Shown piece after piece: positions 1 through 11,141 of a stretch of 64,000 nucleotides of DNA. A program made the translations under genes and the position numbers. The notes beneath the pieces are model-generated. The model was not told the DNA's origin. It did not search any database and saw only the letters and a program-made list of their open reading frames with translations. The stretch lies in assembly GCA_030867875.1 (NCBI GenBank), contig JAOWCC010000286.1, forward strand, positions 1-64,000, written 5' to 3'. Each line of letters begins with the position of its first letter. The stretch's first letter is position 1. This stretch comes from Actinernus sp. WN-2022 (lineage: Eukaryota > Cnidaria > Anthozoa > Actiniaria > Actinernidae).

Positions 1-2
1 CA

Positions 3-857
3 GAGCTTTCTAGGGTTGCCCCAAATCTTCAGTCGGCAAGGGAACACCCCCTTGTAGTGCAAAAAAACTTGCATAACGACTACCTACAGGGTCACACTGC
101 AGGGCCATTCAAATTACCCCCATTTCCAAACATGCAGTGCCACCCAATAGGGGTGGTACCCAAGAAAAACTCAGGAAAGTGGCGTACTATCTTGCATCTA
201 TCCTACCCAGAGGGCAAATCTGTTAATGATAGCATAGACAAGGAAACCTACTCTCTATCATACATTACTCTAGACAATGCCATAAGCATCATCAAGTCCC
301 TTGGACCAGGCACCCACCTAAGCAAAATCGACATTCAATCGGCCTTTAGGTTAATACCAATCCACCCATCACAGTGGCACCTCTTTGGCATGTGCTGGGA
401 GGGCCAGTACTATTTTGACACGCGGTTGTCATTTGGCTGTAGATCGAGCCCAAAACTTTTCAACTACCTCTCTGATGCGTTAGAGTGGATAGCTAAGGAG
501 AAATATGGAATTCCAAATCTTCTCCACCTGCTAGACGACTTCCTTGCTGTAGAACCCCCAAATGTTACCCCTACAGCCCTGAAAACATTAATCCTTATGT
601 TCAAGACCTTAAGGGTCCCTCTGGCTATGGAAAAAGTGTCGGGCCCCTGTACTTCCCTTGAATTCCTTGGCATTACACTAGTTACCAACCGCATGGAAGC
701 ACACCTCACTCCAGATAAGATATCTCGTCTCTTGCAACTTATTAAGTATTTCTCCCAACGGAAAAATGCACCAAGAAGGAACTACAGAGCCTCATTGGGG
801 TTTTCAGTTTTGCTGCCAGAGTGGTCCCCCCTGGGCGAACATTTCTATCTCGTATGA
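3..857 (+). pseudogene. Reverse transcriptase of the DIRS-type element (partial)
   Basis: The frame is open from base 3 with no ATG in place; the first in-frame start-like codon, at 57, is a GTG. Counting from there, palm motif A is KIDIQSAF with Asp at residue 92, the catalytic box is HLLDDFLAVEPP with the Asp pair at 160-161 (an LLDD variant of YxDD), and the FLGITL motif follows near 205. HPSQWHLFGMCWEGQYYFDT is the block common in DIRS RTs. After SLGF the frame is lost and continues in another frame from about 815 (VVPPGRTFLSRM), which is a frameshift. It would copy the element's RNA into DNA. It was probably the middle part of a longer pol ORF. Confidence 0.85.
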
Positions 858-1410
858 TCCAACTAACCACAACGGTTAAGAAACCCTCCCACTACATTTA
901 TTTAAACAAAGGTTTCCAGGAAGACCTTGGCATGTGGACAGGGTTTCTTACTGACTGGAATGGCAGGAGTTTCTTTCTTCAGGGGTGCATGGCTATGGGG
1001 GGTATCACGAGGGAAAATGGTTTAGGGGGGATTGGAAACCTACTCAGTTGCTTAACCCAAGACAAGGGATCTCCATTGCTTATCAAGAGCTCTATCCTAT
1101 TGTAGTAGCTTGCAAACTTTGGGGAAGAGGTTGGACTGGGAAAAAGATCCTGTTTCACTGCGATAACAAAGCCACTGTTGAAGCAGTTAATCAAGGGAAA
1201 TCAAAGAGCCAGGCAATTTCGCTGCTTCTCCGCATACTTATCCTGACCTGTGCCAAGAATAGTTTTTTGGTACGAGCAGTCCACATAGCTGGAGTTAAAA
1301 ATGGAATAGCTGACGCACTTTCTCGTCAACAGCTTTCGCGGTTCAGACTCCTGGCCCCAGCAGCAGACAAGTTCCCTTGTGCCATCCCTACATCCCTTCT
1401 GGACCTCTAA
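821..1410 (+). pseudogene. RNase H domain of the DIRS-type element
   Basis: The segment at 821-970 continues the RT connection region (VVPPGRTFLSRM to TDWNGRS). The RNase H then reads from 985 to 1410: GYGGYHEGKWFRGDW, then YQELYPIVVACKLWG with the catalytic Glu, FHCDNKATVEAVNQGKSKS with Asp, and HIAGVKNGIADALSRQ with the final Asp. The first beta strand with its catalytic Asp is missing between WNGRSFFL and GYGGY, so there is a small internal deletion as well as a frameshift. The frame ends at 1410, overlapping the start of the recombinase frame by about 30 bases. Confidence 0.8.
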
Positions 1411-2387
1411 CCGAGGCAGCTAACTCCTTTGAAATAGCTGGTCTAGCACCAGGCTCTAGGAAGCTTTATGATCGGGGGGCAGAGTTATTCGTAGGTTTTT
1501 GCCTGATGCATGGCATCTTCAGTGATACTTTCAAGATACCAAGGGCTGATGAATCAACCCTTGTATGCTTTGTCACACACTCTGCCGTTAATCTTAAGCT
1601 TGCCCCAAGCACAATTAAAGGGTATCTTGCAGGGGTGCAACACTGGCACATTTCAAAAAACCTTGGTAACCCCTTTATCCTTCCGGACGGGTCCCCCTTA
1701 CTACGCTTACAATATGCAATGAGGGGAATCAAAATAACCCATGGGCCAGTACAAAAACACGCCTACCAATCACGGGTGTGTTGGCTACTCAAATGCTCCG
1801 ACAGCTGGACAGAGAGTTGTTCCACCCTAAAACTAGCCTTATGCTTAGAGCAGCCATAACCTTAGCTTACCTCGGGTTTCTGCGCTGTGGGGAACTCACC
1901 GCCCCATCTGCCAAGGCATTTAATTCTAGGCACCATCTGAGCCTCGGAGACGTGATCTTTCAAAAATCCATGCTTTGATTACCCTGATCTCATTAGGGTT
2001 AACATAAAAAGCTCAAAAACAGACCCCTTCCGCTAAGGCTGTTCATCTACAAAACCGGTACAACTCTTTGTGCAGTTAATTCCTTAAAGGCATACCTGGC
2101 TAACAGGCAAGAGAAACCAACTGACCCCTTATTTGTAGATGATGAGGGTACACCCCTTTACCAGCATGACTAGACATGTGCTCCAACAGCTGGAACTGCC
2201 AGCCCATCAGTATGCAGGTCACAGCTACCGTATTGGGGCTGCAACCAGCGCGGCAGCAGCAGGTCTCCAAGACTGGCTAATTAGAGCTCTAGGACGGTGG
2301 TCTTCGGACTGTTACCGGATCTATATCCGAACATCCCAGAACACCCTTAAATTTGCCTCAAATGCTCTAGCAAGGGTATCAGTCTAG
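1377..2387 (+). pseudogene. Tyrosine recombinase of the DIRS-type element, frameshifted
   Basis: The N-terminal core-binding part reads from 1377 (AGLAPGSRKLYDRGAELF, then STIKGYLAGVQHWHI). The frame shifts near 1765 to ITGVLATQMLRQLDREL and LGFLRCGELTAPS, which carries the first catalytic Arg. After further stops the C-terminal catalytic core appears at 2200-2387: HSYRIGAATSAAAAG (H-x-x-R), LGRWSSDCYRIYIR with the nucleophile Tyr. The family joins the element's circular DNA to the genome without a target duplication. With the breaks near 1765 and between 1978 and 2139 it cannot be translated whole. Confidence 0.8.
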
Positions 2388-2641
2388 TCATTAGACTACA
2401 TGAAAAGGGTGTAGCATACATTTTAGGCACCCCCTGGTGTAGTGTCTTGAAGTAACTACAACCTATAGTTTGGGTTATGGAATCTAAAATTCCAAGATCA
2501 ATGGTTTCCCAAATGTGTGATGAAATAGATTTAAATGTTACCATTTCGTAATTTGTTTGTGCTTTACAAATGTAGGTCTGCTAAAGTTCTGTCTGGCGGC
2601 AAATCTAGTATTATAGGAGTGTCAATCTGATGTAATCTTAA
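2388..2641. other. Non-coding spacer ending in TTAA target
   Basis: I see no gene here. The stretch lies between the recombinase frame and the MITE, and its last four bases (2638-2641) are the left TTAA copy flanking that MITE. Confidence 0.5.
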
Positions 2642-3233
2642 AGTGCCCCTACGATCAAATTTTGACATATCAATGTTTTTGCATATTCATAAAGTAGAGT
2701 TCATATATTATTACCAGTTCAAATTGTTTTTCGATACAACGACAGGAAGTCTTATTTTTTTAGCTCCGAATATTGAATCTACACGTCCGCCATTACTGGA
2801 AGCCGTGCCCTTTGTTCAGCTTTAAACAAAGGTTTATTCACCGGAAATGATGTCATACACTTAAGCTCGCCTGCAGAACACAACGCCTGGAGGCATATTT
2901 CTACTAAAAACGTCTTCACGTACATAAGAAGAAAGTTATATTTATCTTTGCGAGGTTGGCTACTTTTTATGCACGCTATTTCGCGCCACGAGGTTGTCGT
3001 GTTAAGTGTATGACATCACTTCCGGTGAATAAACCTTTGTTTAAAGCTGAACAAAGGGCACGGCTTCCAGCAATGGCGGACAGGATTTTACCGGTAAACT
3101 CTCCTAAGATTTGTGGTTTAAGATGCCCATTTGGGAATATTTTTTACTATTTCGGATATTTCTAATACTGATTGACCTATAGACACTGAAAAAGTGGCAA
3201 ATCGAAATGGTAAATTTTCGTCGTAGTGGCACT
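2642..3233. mobile_element. TTAA-flanked MITE, Kolobok-type (copy 1)
   Basis: The element starts AGTGCCCCTACGATCAAATT and ends in the inverted form of AGTGCCACTACGACGAAAAT. TTAA copies stand at 2638-2641 and 3234-3237. An inner pair of 75-bp inverted arms (2789-2863 and 3003-3077) is nearly perfect, so the strand can fold back on itself. The left end resembles the left end of the THAP element at 52035: both have AGTGCC, then GATCAAATTT, then ATGTTTTTGCAT. It encodes nothing. piggyBac also targets TTAA, but the match to the THAP element favours Kolobok. Confidence 0.8.
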
Positions 3234-3237
3234 TTAA

Positions 3238-3784
3238 TAGTTTCACAAAATATTGTTGGGACTTTACTCTTTTCATTTATAATTTTATATGCAAAAGTAG
3301 CTATTTTTAAATTGAAAATGTTATCAAGCTTAAGTATACCAAGGAGATTAAAATAAGGAGTGGCATTCTCTCTTTTTCACAAAAAAAACCACGTTTTTTT
3401 ATGCATCTATTTTGACAAGAATGCAATTTTGTAGTTCAAATTAGTTTGAACGGAAAGAAAAAAAATGGTAATTAGTTTCTGGCACACATACCTTTGTTGC
3501 CTGTCGCACATGTTTAAATACATCTAATTAATACATACCTTTTGTTATCAAACATTTTTGGCACTGTTGTTTTTTTGTATTTGTTAAGGAAGCTTCATTT
3601 TCAGGTAATTTTACATGGGGTAATAATTATTATTGTCTTCTCAAAGCCATGTGTTTTTTGGCTCATGATAATTTTGTTTTGTTTTTCATTAATTTAGAGT
3701 TTCTTGATTTGTGGGTATGTTCAATGTCTTTATTTCAGAGCAGGGAGACACAGGAAAGTCGTTTCTCGTGAAACAAATACTTAC
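3238..3784. other. AT-rich non-coding stretch
   Basis: Low-complexity AT-rich DNA with several poly-A/T runs. I see no gene or repeat structure that I can support. Confidence 0.4.
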
Positions 3785-3920
3785 GAAACTTTAATTTTGT
3801 CGTATAATCTGTTCCCCGTGGTCCCCTAGGAGAGTTGTGTTTTCTCCTCGTTCCAGGCTTTCTCTCATTTTTAACGGCTTCGCTGTCCACACTAAAAACA
3901 CGCACGGTTATTTTGGACAT
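3785..3920 (-). CDS. Possible first exon of an unrecognised gene
   Basis: On the minus strand an ATG at 3920 opens a basic frame (MSKITVRVFSVDSEAVKNER, then a Lys/Arg-rich stretch) that runs to a consensus GTAAGT donor at 3784-3779. The upstream minus-strand sequence (3921-4140) is less AT-rich than its surroundings and could be a promoter. I do not recognise the protein and could not find a following exon, so this may be chance. Confidence 0.2.
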
Positions 3921-4491
3921 TTGTGAAGCCGTTTGGTCGAACTTCGAGGAGGCTGGTGGCTTCTAAAAATCCGTTGGTTTTATTCCGTTGGCATAAATGC
4001 GTTGTATATTTATCTCTTCAAACCCCAGCGAGCGAAGATTTGGACTGGGAGCGTTTTTAGTCGATATTGGGCATTGAGTTGAGCAGTTTGAAGGCGGTTC
4101 GGCGGCCTTCGCTTCCTACCTTTCCCCCTATTATGAGTAGTGAGGAGCAGTCAGCTAAAATCCAGCGAAATTCGCTAAAAATCACACAGAGGATAACCAA
4201 GAGTAATAAGAAGACGCTGTGAAGGTTTCAGTGAATTTTATTGAGATTCAAGGTTATTTTTTTAACTTTCATTAAATCACATACATTCTCTATAGTAATA
4301 CAACACTAACATAGAGCTTGGGCTACCTGCGCTCGTGCATGGTTGGATAGGAAAGAATGAATGTTCCCCTACCCCTTGCCGATTCACTCCCCCCTTCCCC
4401 GAGGGCCGCTACGCAGGCTATTAATGATTGAGCCACGGTGGCATGTTTTTAATTTGAGGTGACATTGTGTATATTTCTCTGACTCGGAGGG

Positions 4492-4563
4492 TAGTCTCCT
4501 ACGAAGCCGTTATTAGTTCCGTCACGCAAAGTTCCTGGTCAATAACGGCTGTGTAGGAGACTA
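4492..4563. mobile_element. 72-bp foldback MITE with 9-bp target duplication
   Basis: The left arm is TAGTCTCCTACGAAGCCGTT and the right arm is its near-perfect inverse, ending AGGAGACTA. The core between them is short. Directly outside both arms stands the same 9-mer CTCGGAGGG (4483-4491 and 4564-4572). A 9-bp duplication fits Mutator-like elements, so this may be a minimal MULE MITE. Confidence 0.75.
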
Positions 4564-4643
4564 CTCGGAGGGAAGATTTAAAAACGCTGTCCCAAAACTC
4601 GCTAAAAACAGTTCAGGCCCCGGTTCCTGGCATGCTGTAAACA

Positions 4644-4700
4644 CTGGACTGGACTTTGGACTGGACTGGACTTTGGACTGGACTGGACTTTGGACTTTGA
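4644..4700. repeat. Short tandem array of TGGACTGGACTT words
   Basis: Alternating TGGACTGGACT and TTGGACTGGACT units are repeated about four times, followed by an AATA-type microsatellite. It has no coding potential. Confidence 0.7.
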
Positions 4701-5237
4701 AATAAATAAATAAATAATCAATTTTAATTTAAATTTATTTTTATATATAATTTATTTTTCTATTTTTCCTATATTCATATATATACTTTGGCATTATTTA
4801 TTAAAAAAAGTTTCTTGTCCTTCTATAAACGGGCGATCTGGTTGTCAGTAACCCTGTAAGTACCCTGGGTGCCAGAGATTTGTTCCACCTCCCCTCCCCT
4901 CCCCTGCGGCAAGGAACGAAAAGGTTCCACAAACCTCTGGCAAAGTTCGCCGTGTTCTGTGAAGTCGCCGAGCCAATAAGAACGCGAGTTATATGAGTTT
5001 AGTCCGGGAAATGGACTAGATTGCTGATGGGTCAAATACATCATGTGTTTCTTACAACGCTTATCATTGGTTGATACGCACGCACAGGATTCGAATAAAA
5101 GTTTCACGCTGGGATTCTCATGTTGTTTTGTGACCTTTGATGACAGATAGTTTTCAGAGTTATAACTGTATTTATAACTTGCTGCCGATCAAGGTTTTCT
5201 CACCGCCACTAATCTAACTCGTAAACATTGTATGCAG

Positions 5238-6277
5238 GGGTCAAAAGAAAAGAAAAGTAACTGGCTGGAAGCGTAAATACATGGGTATCGTAGACGAACT
5301 AAAGCTTGCTATAGAACACAACAACAAATATGAGCAACTTAGGTGTATACAAGAAAAGGAACACACCCAAACTATCAAAAATCTGCAGCAGAAAATCAAG
5401 GAGCTTAAAGGTTAGTTTGTGATCTGCACATTTTATATTTTCCGCGTACCTTAAAATTGTACTGTTTTCTTTCTCCGTGCAACAATAACCGTATGGTTTG
5501 TTTCGTTTCATTTTAACACAGATAAATGTGGGATGAACGCCAGTCAACAGAAGAAAACTGAAAACGGCGACGACGACAATACTGATAGCAATAGCGACGC
5601 CGATATAAACCAGAGCGGGGACGATCAGAATGGTGACGACGATCAGAGTTGGGAAAACCAGAGATAGGAAGGCCAGAGTGACAAAGACCAGAGTGGCGAA
5701 GACCAGGGTGGCGAAGACGAAAGCCTCCGCTCCGAAATCGAAAGTAGCGAAAGGTGCGTTGTATTCCCCTTCCCCTGGCCCGAGGAAAAGTGGTTGGTTA
5801 TCCAATGGAATTAGTTTGAAAGCATTAGTGTTACACTAGTCCGCGTACATGTACGTGCCGCATTAGGCCTTTTCAAAGCATATTTCCGCTTTTAAAATAG
5901 CAATTCTGGAGAAAATACTTTTCACGCGATTAGCACGGAGGTACATTATATTAAGCCTGGTTCATACTGCGATATAAAACATGTATTTTTTTTGGATTTT
6001 CATGACCTTGCCGTTATGTCGCTACCCTGGTTCAGAGGTGCTTTAGTTGTTGGTAGAACTTTTGCCATGGTAATACGAAACAGTTAGTATTTGCTCTTGG
6101 GAGCCCTTTTGTGCATATTCTTCACAGCGTATTAAAACTGTTATTATATTTTTTTGTTTCTTGTCTGCCAAAAATCTTTTTGAAACAGAAAGAAATGTTG
6201 AAAACCTGTCATAACGGGTTGTCCTTGTAGCTTAGAAAAGACACTGTTTTAATGAGGGAGTGTGTTTGTGTGTGTGA

Positions 6278-6312
<35 letters not shown>

Positions 6313-6712
6313 GGAGGGAGGCAGGGGAGGGGAAATTGGCTGCATTTTTTCCCTATTGAAATTTTCTTTTTTTTGACTGAGGTTGTTACTCGTTTTTTTT
6401 TTTTTTTTTTATGTTGTACTATAGGGGTTGTCACAGGTCTTAACATGGGCAAAGTCCATAAAAGGTATCATGGTGTTCTGGGAGTGATGAAAAAGAATCG
6501 ATGTTCGCTGTGCCAGGCCATGAAATACTATGGCACTGTGCGAGATTTCATTGGCCTATGCGAGCTAAGGATTCTCAACGAACAACGCTACAACACGGTG
6601 GTGGCAAAAGAACGAAAAAGGGTCGGAAAGCCTTCCGTAAAGGCAATATAGCTTCAAGCAGAGCTCAACAACCTGAAGAAAAAGAAGAAGCTGTTGCCCT
6701 TCTATCCTGACT
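5238..6712 (+). pseudogene. Decayed three-exon coiled-coil gene, CCDC106-like (tentative)
   Basis: Exon 1 (about 5238-5410, after a TATGCAG acceptor, before a GTTAGT donor) encodes a Lys/Glu-rich helix: VDELKLAIEHNNKYEQLRC, then NLQQKIKELK. Exon 2 (5521-5751, after ACACAG, before GTGCGT) is an acidic Asp/Asn/Ser-rich linker with GEDQ-type repeats and one in-frame TAG at about 5666. Exon 3 (about 6425-6712) reads HKRYHGVLGVMKKNRCSLCQ, YYGTVRDFIGLCELR, GKPSVKAI. The coiled coil, acidic linker and compact C-terminal domain recall CCDC106-like proteins, which is a memory-based inference. The stop in exon 2, a phase mismatch into exon 3 and a frame change near 6650 suggest a pseudogene or an element-borne gene. 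Confidence 0.35.
6279..6311. repeat. Poly-G run of 33 bases
   Basis: An uninterrupted run of G follows a short GTGTGT tract. It is the only such tract in the window and could form G-quadruplex structure. Its exact length may be an assembly artefact. Confidence 0.9.
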
Positions 6713-7245
6713 TTTAAAGTCATCGACAAGAAGCCTGGTACCGATGCGTGCGCTACAGTATTAAATCAAGCGTTGAGCGTGCACCGGACACAATGTACTG
6801 ATGAAGGACACTGATTAGTGATTGAAACGTCTGAAAGAAAAACATTTCAAGTCAGAGACAAACCACATTATTCTAAATATCATGAAACCTTACTGCAACT
6901 TTACAATTGTTTAGTTTGCATCAAAGCGATATCCCGTCACAAAGTAATTGTTCTCGGTTATACTTGTTTCGCTAACGTTGCATATATAAATTTGATGCAT
7001 AATGAAATCAAAATTAAATGGACTGAATTACAACGGTAGGAAAATCGTGCAGCGTAGTTTATAATACCATGTAACCCTGCGGTCGTGGAATTGGCATGCC
7101 GTGCATACATGCGCACGCATGGACCCATGTTAGGTATACACTTGTTGGTGTTAATCGTGTATATTAGCATGAGAATAGAAATGTTAATAAAATTGTACTT
7201 TGGTGTCGTGGCTAAGCTATTTAAATTATATATTATAGCCCTAAA
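6713..7245. other. Non-coding stretch
   Basis: No gene supported. The open frames here are short and have no family likeness. Confidence 0.4.
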
Positions 7246-7931
7246 GGTAGTTCGGGACCCTTGTTACTGCGCATCCATTCCGCGCATCTTTGTTTTGACC
7301 CCTTATTCCAGTAGTTTATCCAATTTTTTTTCAGATATTACTTTTAATCGACATCATGTTGACAACTTTACCAAAAATTTCGGATATTTTAGTCATAAAA
7401 TGGGATTTTTTGCCAAACATGTAATTTTTTTTATAACGATACTCGGTCTCAGTTTTGTCAGTTGCACTACACATGGTACATCACAACAAAAGCACAATTG
7501 CCAAATTAATTCCTGCAATGTAGTTTCTAAATATGGATTCTAAAATTACTAGAGAATATAAATACAAAATAAAGCAGTTCAAAACACTAGAACCCAGTCC
7601 CTCGTGGACGGGCAAATGCGGTTTTGACAAAATTCCAAGATTCCTGTGACTATATGTCGTTTATGAGTACGGTGACCCCGTTTTTATTTCTTTTTCGAAC
7701 TTGTTATATAAATGCCTTTCAGATTTCAAAATAAAAAAAATACAGCAGCAATTTTCACATTTTTGGTTTCTTATGGTCCATCCGATAAGACATACACCCC
7801 CCTAACTCAGAAACGAAGTCGGTGACCCCCTTATTTTATTTCATATTTTGACTTCGATCAGCTATAAAGTACTTTTATTGGTAAAAGTTAGAAAAACATT
7901 CACCAAGGAAATCTCTGGGTCCGGAACTACC
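7246..7931. mobile_element. Inverted-repeat element with GGTAGTTC ends
   Basis: It begins GGTAGTTCGGGACCC and ends GGGTCCGGAACTACC, the inverse with one mismatch. TAA-like bases flank both ends, consistent with a TA or TAA target. The interior repeats words such as CGGTGACCCC and codes for nothing I recognise. The termini are short, so the call is moderate. Confidence 0.45.
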
Positions 7932-8009
7932 TAATGTGGAGCAGTAAGAGTATTTTGAAATCATCCGCCTTAGCTTTACATAAAAATACATCATAGATCG
8001 GTAATGTGT

Positions 8010-8042
8010 CGGTCAAGTATCGGTCAAGTATCGGTCAAGTAT
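8010..8042. repeat. 11-bp tandem repeat x3
   Basis: The unit CGGTCAAGTAT is repeated exactly three times. It leads into about 100 bases rich in CGATCG, CGGCCGA and related palindromes (to about 8145). Confidence 0.85.
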
Positions 8043-8145
8043 CGATGGTGCGGTGGAGTGTCGATCGAGTGTTACGCTTACCGACTGTCGATCGAGGGTC
8101 GGCCGATCCTATCGACCGAGCATCGGCCGACAGTCGGCCGCGGGT

Positions 8146-8965
8146 GGTTAAAATGAACATGATCCTAGACAAGTTATGTTTTAACTGACAAACAGTGTGT
8201 TCTTTTTAAGTTGTCGTATATCTTACATATACTGTACATTGTAGACATAAAACCGTAAAACTTTAATGAAATCTGTTTATTTAGTTCTGTTGCAACAGGC
8301 TGTAGATGAATGACTTGAGACCTGGACGAAGAAGCAAAAGGTATTTGCTTCTAAGTTCTCCCATTTCTCAAAACAAAAGGGACCAAAAGGTGTTGAGAAC
8401 TTCTCCACATATGTTGCAGAATGTCAAATCGATGCCTACAAAACTGTAAGTCTCTTGTAATTTATGAGTGTTGTCAAATGTAGTTTACGACTCAAAGTCA
8501 AATTTCCGATTGGGAACGAATCACTCGAAAAGCAAACATTTTAGAATGACAAAATTCCTAAATATTGTCAGGGATAGTAAGATCATGTGGTGTTTTGTCG
8601 TTGTAAAATGTTTGATTTTCAAGTGATTCTCATTAACAAATTTTCAGTAGGAGTTGTAAACGACACTTGATCCGAGTACGGTAAATACAATATAGTAATG
8701 TTCGTCTGTCCTAGTGCTGTGGTTTTTCAAATACATTTTTTGTAGGAAATGTTTCTTTCCCCCACAAGTTCATGATGTTCACAATGGTCGGGAATCTTGC
8801 ACCAGGAGACAAAACTAGTAGTACATGTGTATCGTTTTAGAGCTGAGTGAACGTCGTCTTCGTGACGTAGAATCGTATAGTGAGTTTTCCGTAATCAGTG
8901 TTTGTGTATAAGTTTGCCCACCAAATGAACTCTACTTCACGAGTTGCTCTGCCCTCACCTATAGA
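8146..8965. other. Non-coding, one possible exon
   Basis: No gene is supported. On the plus strand 8300-8452 has a Lys-rich frame (KKQKVFASKFSHFSKQKGPK) reaching a GTAAGT donor, but an in-frame stop precedes it and I do not recognise it. Confidence 0.3.
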
Positions 8966-9714
8966 TACATTTATCTCTGACTCACTCGTTGGAATTTGGA
9001 GCCCAGGTGAGGTGTTTGTGTAGCGATATAGCGAGACACCGCTCTTCTTTTTGCTGCCTCTATCGCGTCACTTGGGTTGGCATAACGCTGGAAAGGCACT
9101 ACCTTTTCATGCCTGAAAGCTGCTGCTTTCTGTAAGGAAAATGTCTCAAACACTTTGTATCAAAATCTACGCGTGCGGTCTCGAATCATCGGCTGCCTGA
9201 AATGCCTGATATCTCGTACCCAGTCAAGTGCCGGGCTTCCAAGCTGCAATAACAGATGCTCGAAGTGGTGCTTCTCAACTCTATAGTCGTTCACACTTTG
9301 CCATCCAGCAAGAAAAATGGCTTCAAATCAAAATCTGGAAATATTGAATTTGATCGAGAGGTACAGTAGAGAAACATAAAAAACCCTTGGAGATTGGATA
9401 CTAAATGCAGTTCGCCCGGAAAATTATTTGTTTTTGCCCTGAGAGATTGACATTGTCGTAAACTTACCTTAAATATATTATCAATTTCTTACCTTTTGCT
9501 TTGGGATTCAAGGTTTGTGATGATGGCAAGCCAAGATTTGTATGATTCCAGGTCTCCATCTTTGAGTTGTTTAGCAGTAGGCCCACCCGCTATTTCACCA
9601 TTCAAATTTCGAAAAGTTCCACCAATATACGTGGCATTTGTTATGATGCTTTCGCGCGGAATATCCCGTTTTGAAATGCTTATTGCAGTTAAGACAACTG
9701 ACTGTAAACGCCAT
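8966..9714 (-). pseudogene. Zinc-finger-like first exon plus downstream fragment
   Basis: On the minus strand an ATG at 9714 starts SCLNCNKHFKTGYSARKHH with C-x2-C and H/C ligands spaced like a C2H2 finger. A one-base shift then leads into YIGGTFRNLNGEIAGGPTAK and SWLAIITNLESQSK, ending at a GTAAG donor (exon 9714-9493). A possible acceptor (TTTCCAG) at 9335 opens the next segment, which is interrupted by stops before FRHEKVVPFQRYANPSDAIE at 9150-8966. A DNA-binding role is plausible for the finger only. The frameshift and stops suggest decay. Confidence 0.35.
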
Positions 9715-10415
9715 TTTGTAGAGATGATCTAACAAGTCGAATCACAAGTTTTCGACGTGTGATACAGCTTATTTGATATGCAGCGAGGCGACTTTCATCA
9801 TATCGGAAGCGGAAATTGTCAACTGTCAAAATGGACATAAAGCATTGCATATTTTTTTTAAATTTTCAAGTCGTTAATTCACAAACTGAGAACTTGGGTT
9901 CGATTTCTTTTTAAAACTTTTAAAAAAGCTACCGAAGTTTGGCATATATGTATGGAAGTTTCACTTGTAAATGAAGTCTTTTGTTAACAAGCAACCTCCT
10001 TAACCAAATTATAACTATTGTTAACTGAAAAAAGACTAACACTTTTCCTTCAGTTAATACTTATGTTAAACAACACTATATCAACCTTGTAAAGGGAACA
10101 GCAACCCCGGAAACCCCTCAAAATATCTAAAACGTTATTCCTTTTTAAACAAGAAGCTGCACGCAGCTTGAACTCCGGCGTATATTTTGCAACGCTGATC
10201 CTCTCATACACCTCAGTGCGTGTTTTGGACATTACGAACGTACGATCAGATGCGAACGTACGCACATACAGTCGATCTGATCTAAAACTCCACACGAGTC
10301 ACAACACGAATGCACTAGTGATTCATAATTTTATTAACAAAAAAATATAATAAAAACATCAACAATAAAAATTGTGTTATTATATCGTCTTACACAGCCT
10401 CGGTTACAAACGTGT
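9715..10415. other. Non-coding stretch
   Basis: No gene supported. AT-rich sequence ends in the TTAA (10416-10419) that flanks the next MITE. Confidence 0.4.
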
Positions 10416-10419
10416 TTAA

Positions 10420-10862
10420 AGTGCCTGTGAACTTTATTATTTTATTTTAGATATCAATTCTACATCAAGTGAATAGTAGAATGGAAAAATATATCTGTTT
10501 TAAATGCTGTGCCGGTGATTTAAGGAGGTTTTAATATTCAAAATGCTAATTACATGACGTCAGGGGAGGCATCAATTATTATACGAATTTTTTTTTTTTT
10601 TTTTCAAATTATGAGTGTTATATCCATGGTTGAAATAAAATGTTAGAAATTTGTTTTCCTATATCACTGGTAGAAACGTCATTCACAGCCACTAAAAAGT
10701 GATTGTAGGTACCTCGCCTGACATCATGTAATTAGCATTTTGGATATTTAAACCTCCTGAATTCAGCGGCAGAGTATTCCAAGCAAAATATATTTTACCA
10801 TTCTACTATTCATTTGATTTAGTATTGATATTTAAAATAAAAAAAATTTGTTCATAGGCACT
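10420..10862. mobile_element. TTAA-flanked MITE, Kolobok-type (second family)
   Basis: It starts AGTGCCTGTGAACTTTATTA and ends as the inverse of AGTGCCTATGAACAAATTTT, with TTAA at 10416-10419 and 10863-10866. The two arms stay alignable for well over 100 bases (GATATCAAT, GAATAGTAGAATGG, GCTAATTACATGA), so the element is almost one long palindrome around a short centre. The AGTGCC hexamer and TTAA target are shared with 2642-3233 and 52035, but the rest of the arm differs. Confidence 0.8.
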
Positions 10863-10929
10863 TTAACCCCACATTATTAATTGGTATTTAAGCTTTTTGA
10901 AACGTAAATGGCTTTCATGCTCAGCGGGC

Positions 10930-11140
10930 ACTATCGCCTGATAGTTTGCCTCCGTGGACGGCAACTATCACATCATGTGATCGGTTTTAGCCAATGGGTG
11001 TGCGCTAAAATTTTGTCGTGAACTATAACAACTGATAGTTTGCCTCTGCAGACGACAATTATCACGTCACGTGATCACTTTTGACCAATGAGCGTGCACC
11101 AAAATTTTGTGGTGAACTATAACGACTGATAGTTTCGCTT
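10930..11140. repeat. 94-bp tandem repeat, about 2.2 copies
   Basis: CTGATAGTTT recurs at 10938, 11032 and 11126. Each unit contains CACATGTGATC-like palindromes, a CCAAT box (CCAATG) and ATTTTG. It is non-coding because 94 is not a multiple of three. Confidence 0.8.
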
Positions 11141-11141
11141 G

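Larger units (their letters stand above)
1..2387 (+). mobile_element. DIRS-type tyrosine-recombinase retrotransposon, 5'-incomplete
   Basis: The stretch encodes, in order and on one strand, a reverse transcriptase, an RNase H and a tyrosine recombinase. That domain order and the recombinase in place of a DDE integrase define DIRS/Ngaro-type elements. The left end lies outside the window, because the RT frame is already open at base 3. I do not see terminal repeats at the right end, so the 3' boundary is only the end of the recombinase frame. At least three frameshifts and a gap at the start of the RNase H show that the copy is dead. Confidence 0.85.
3921..5237. other. Non-coding region with small repeats
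   Basis: No gene seen. It holds a 72-bp foldback element at 4492-4563 (listed separately), a short tandem array built on the words TGGACTGGACTT at about 4644-4700, and a strongly AT-rich segment at 4700-4805. Confidence 0.5.

Noticed and set aside
464..709. Minus-strand open frame opposite the RT
   Set aside because: Antisense shadow of a clear RT coding sequence, with no motif of its own.
2642..3233. piggyBac MITE
   Set aside because: TTAA target would fit, but the end sequence matches the THAP element at 52035 and lacks the usual CCC start of piggyBac ends.
6249..6452. Frames rich in Pro or Gly across the poly-G tract
   Set aside because: Composition is produced by the homopolymer and adjacent poly-T; no homology.
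7085..7543. 152-codon plus-strand frame
   Set aside because: It crosses the left end of the inverted-repeat element at 7246, is Phe/Ile-rich as expected from AT-rich DNA, and has no motif.
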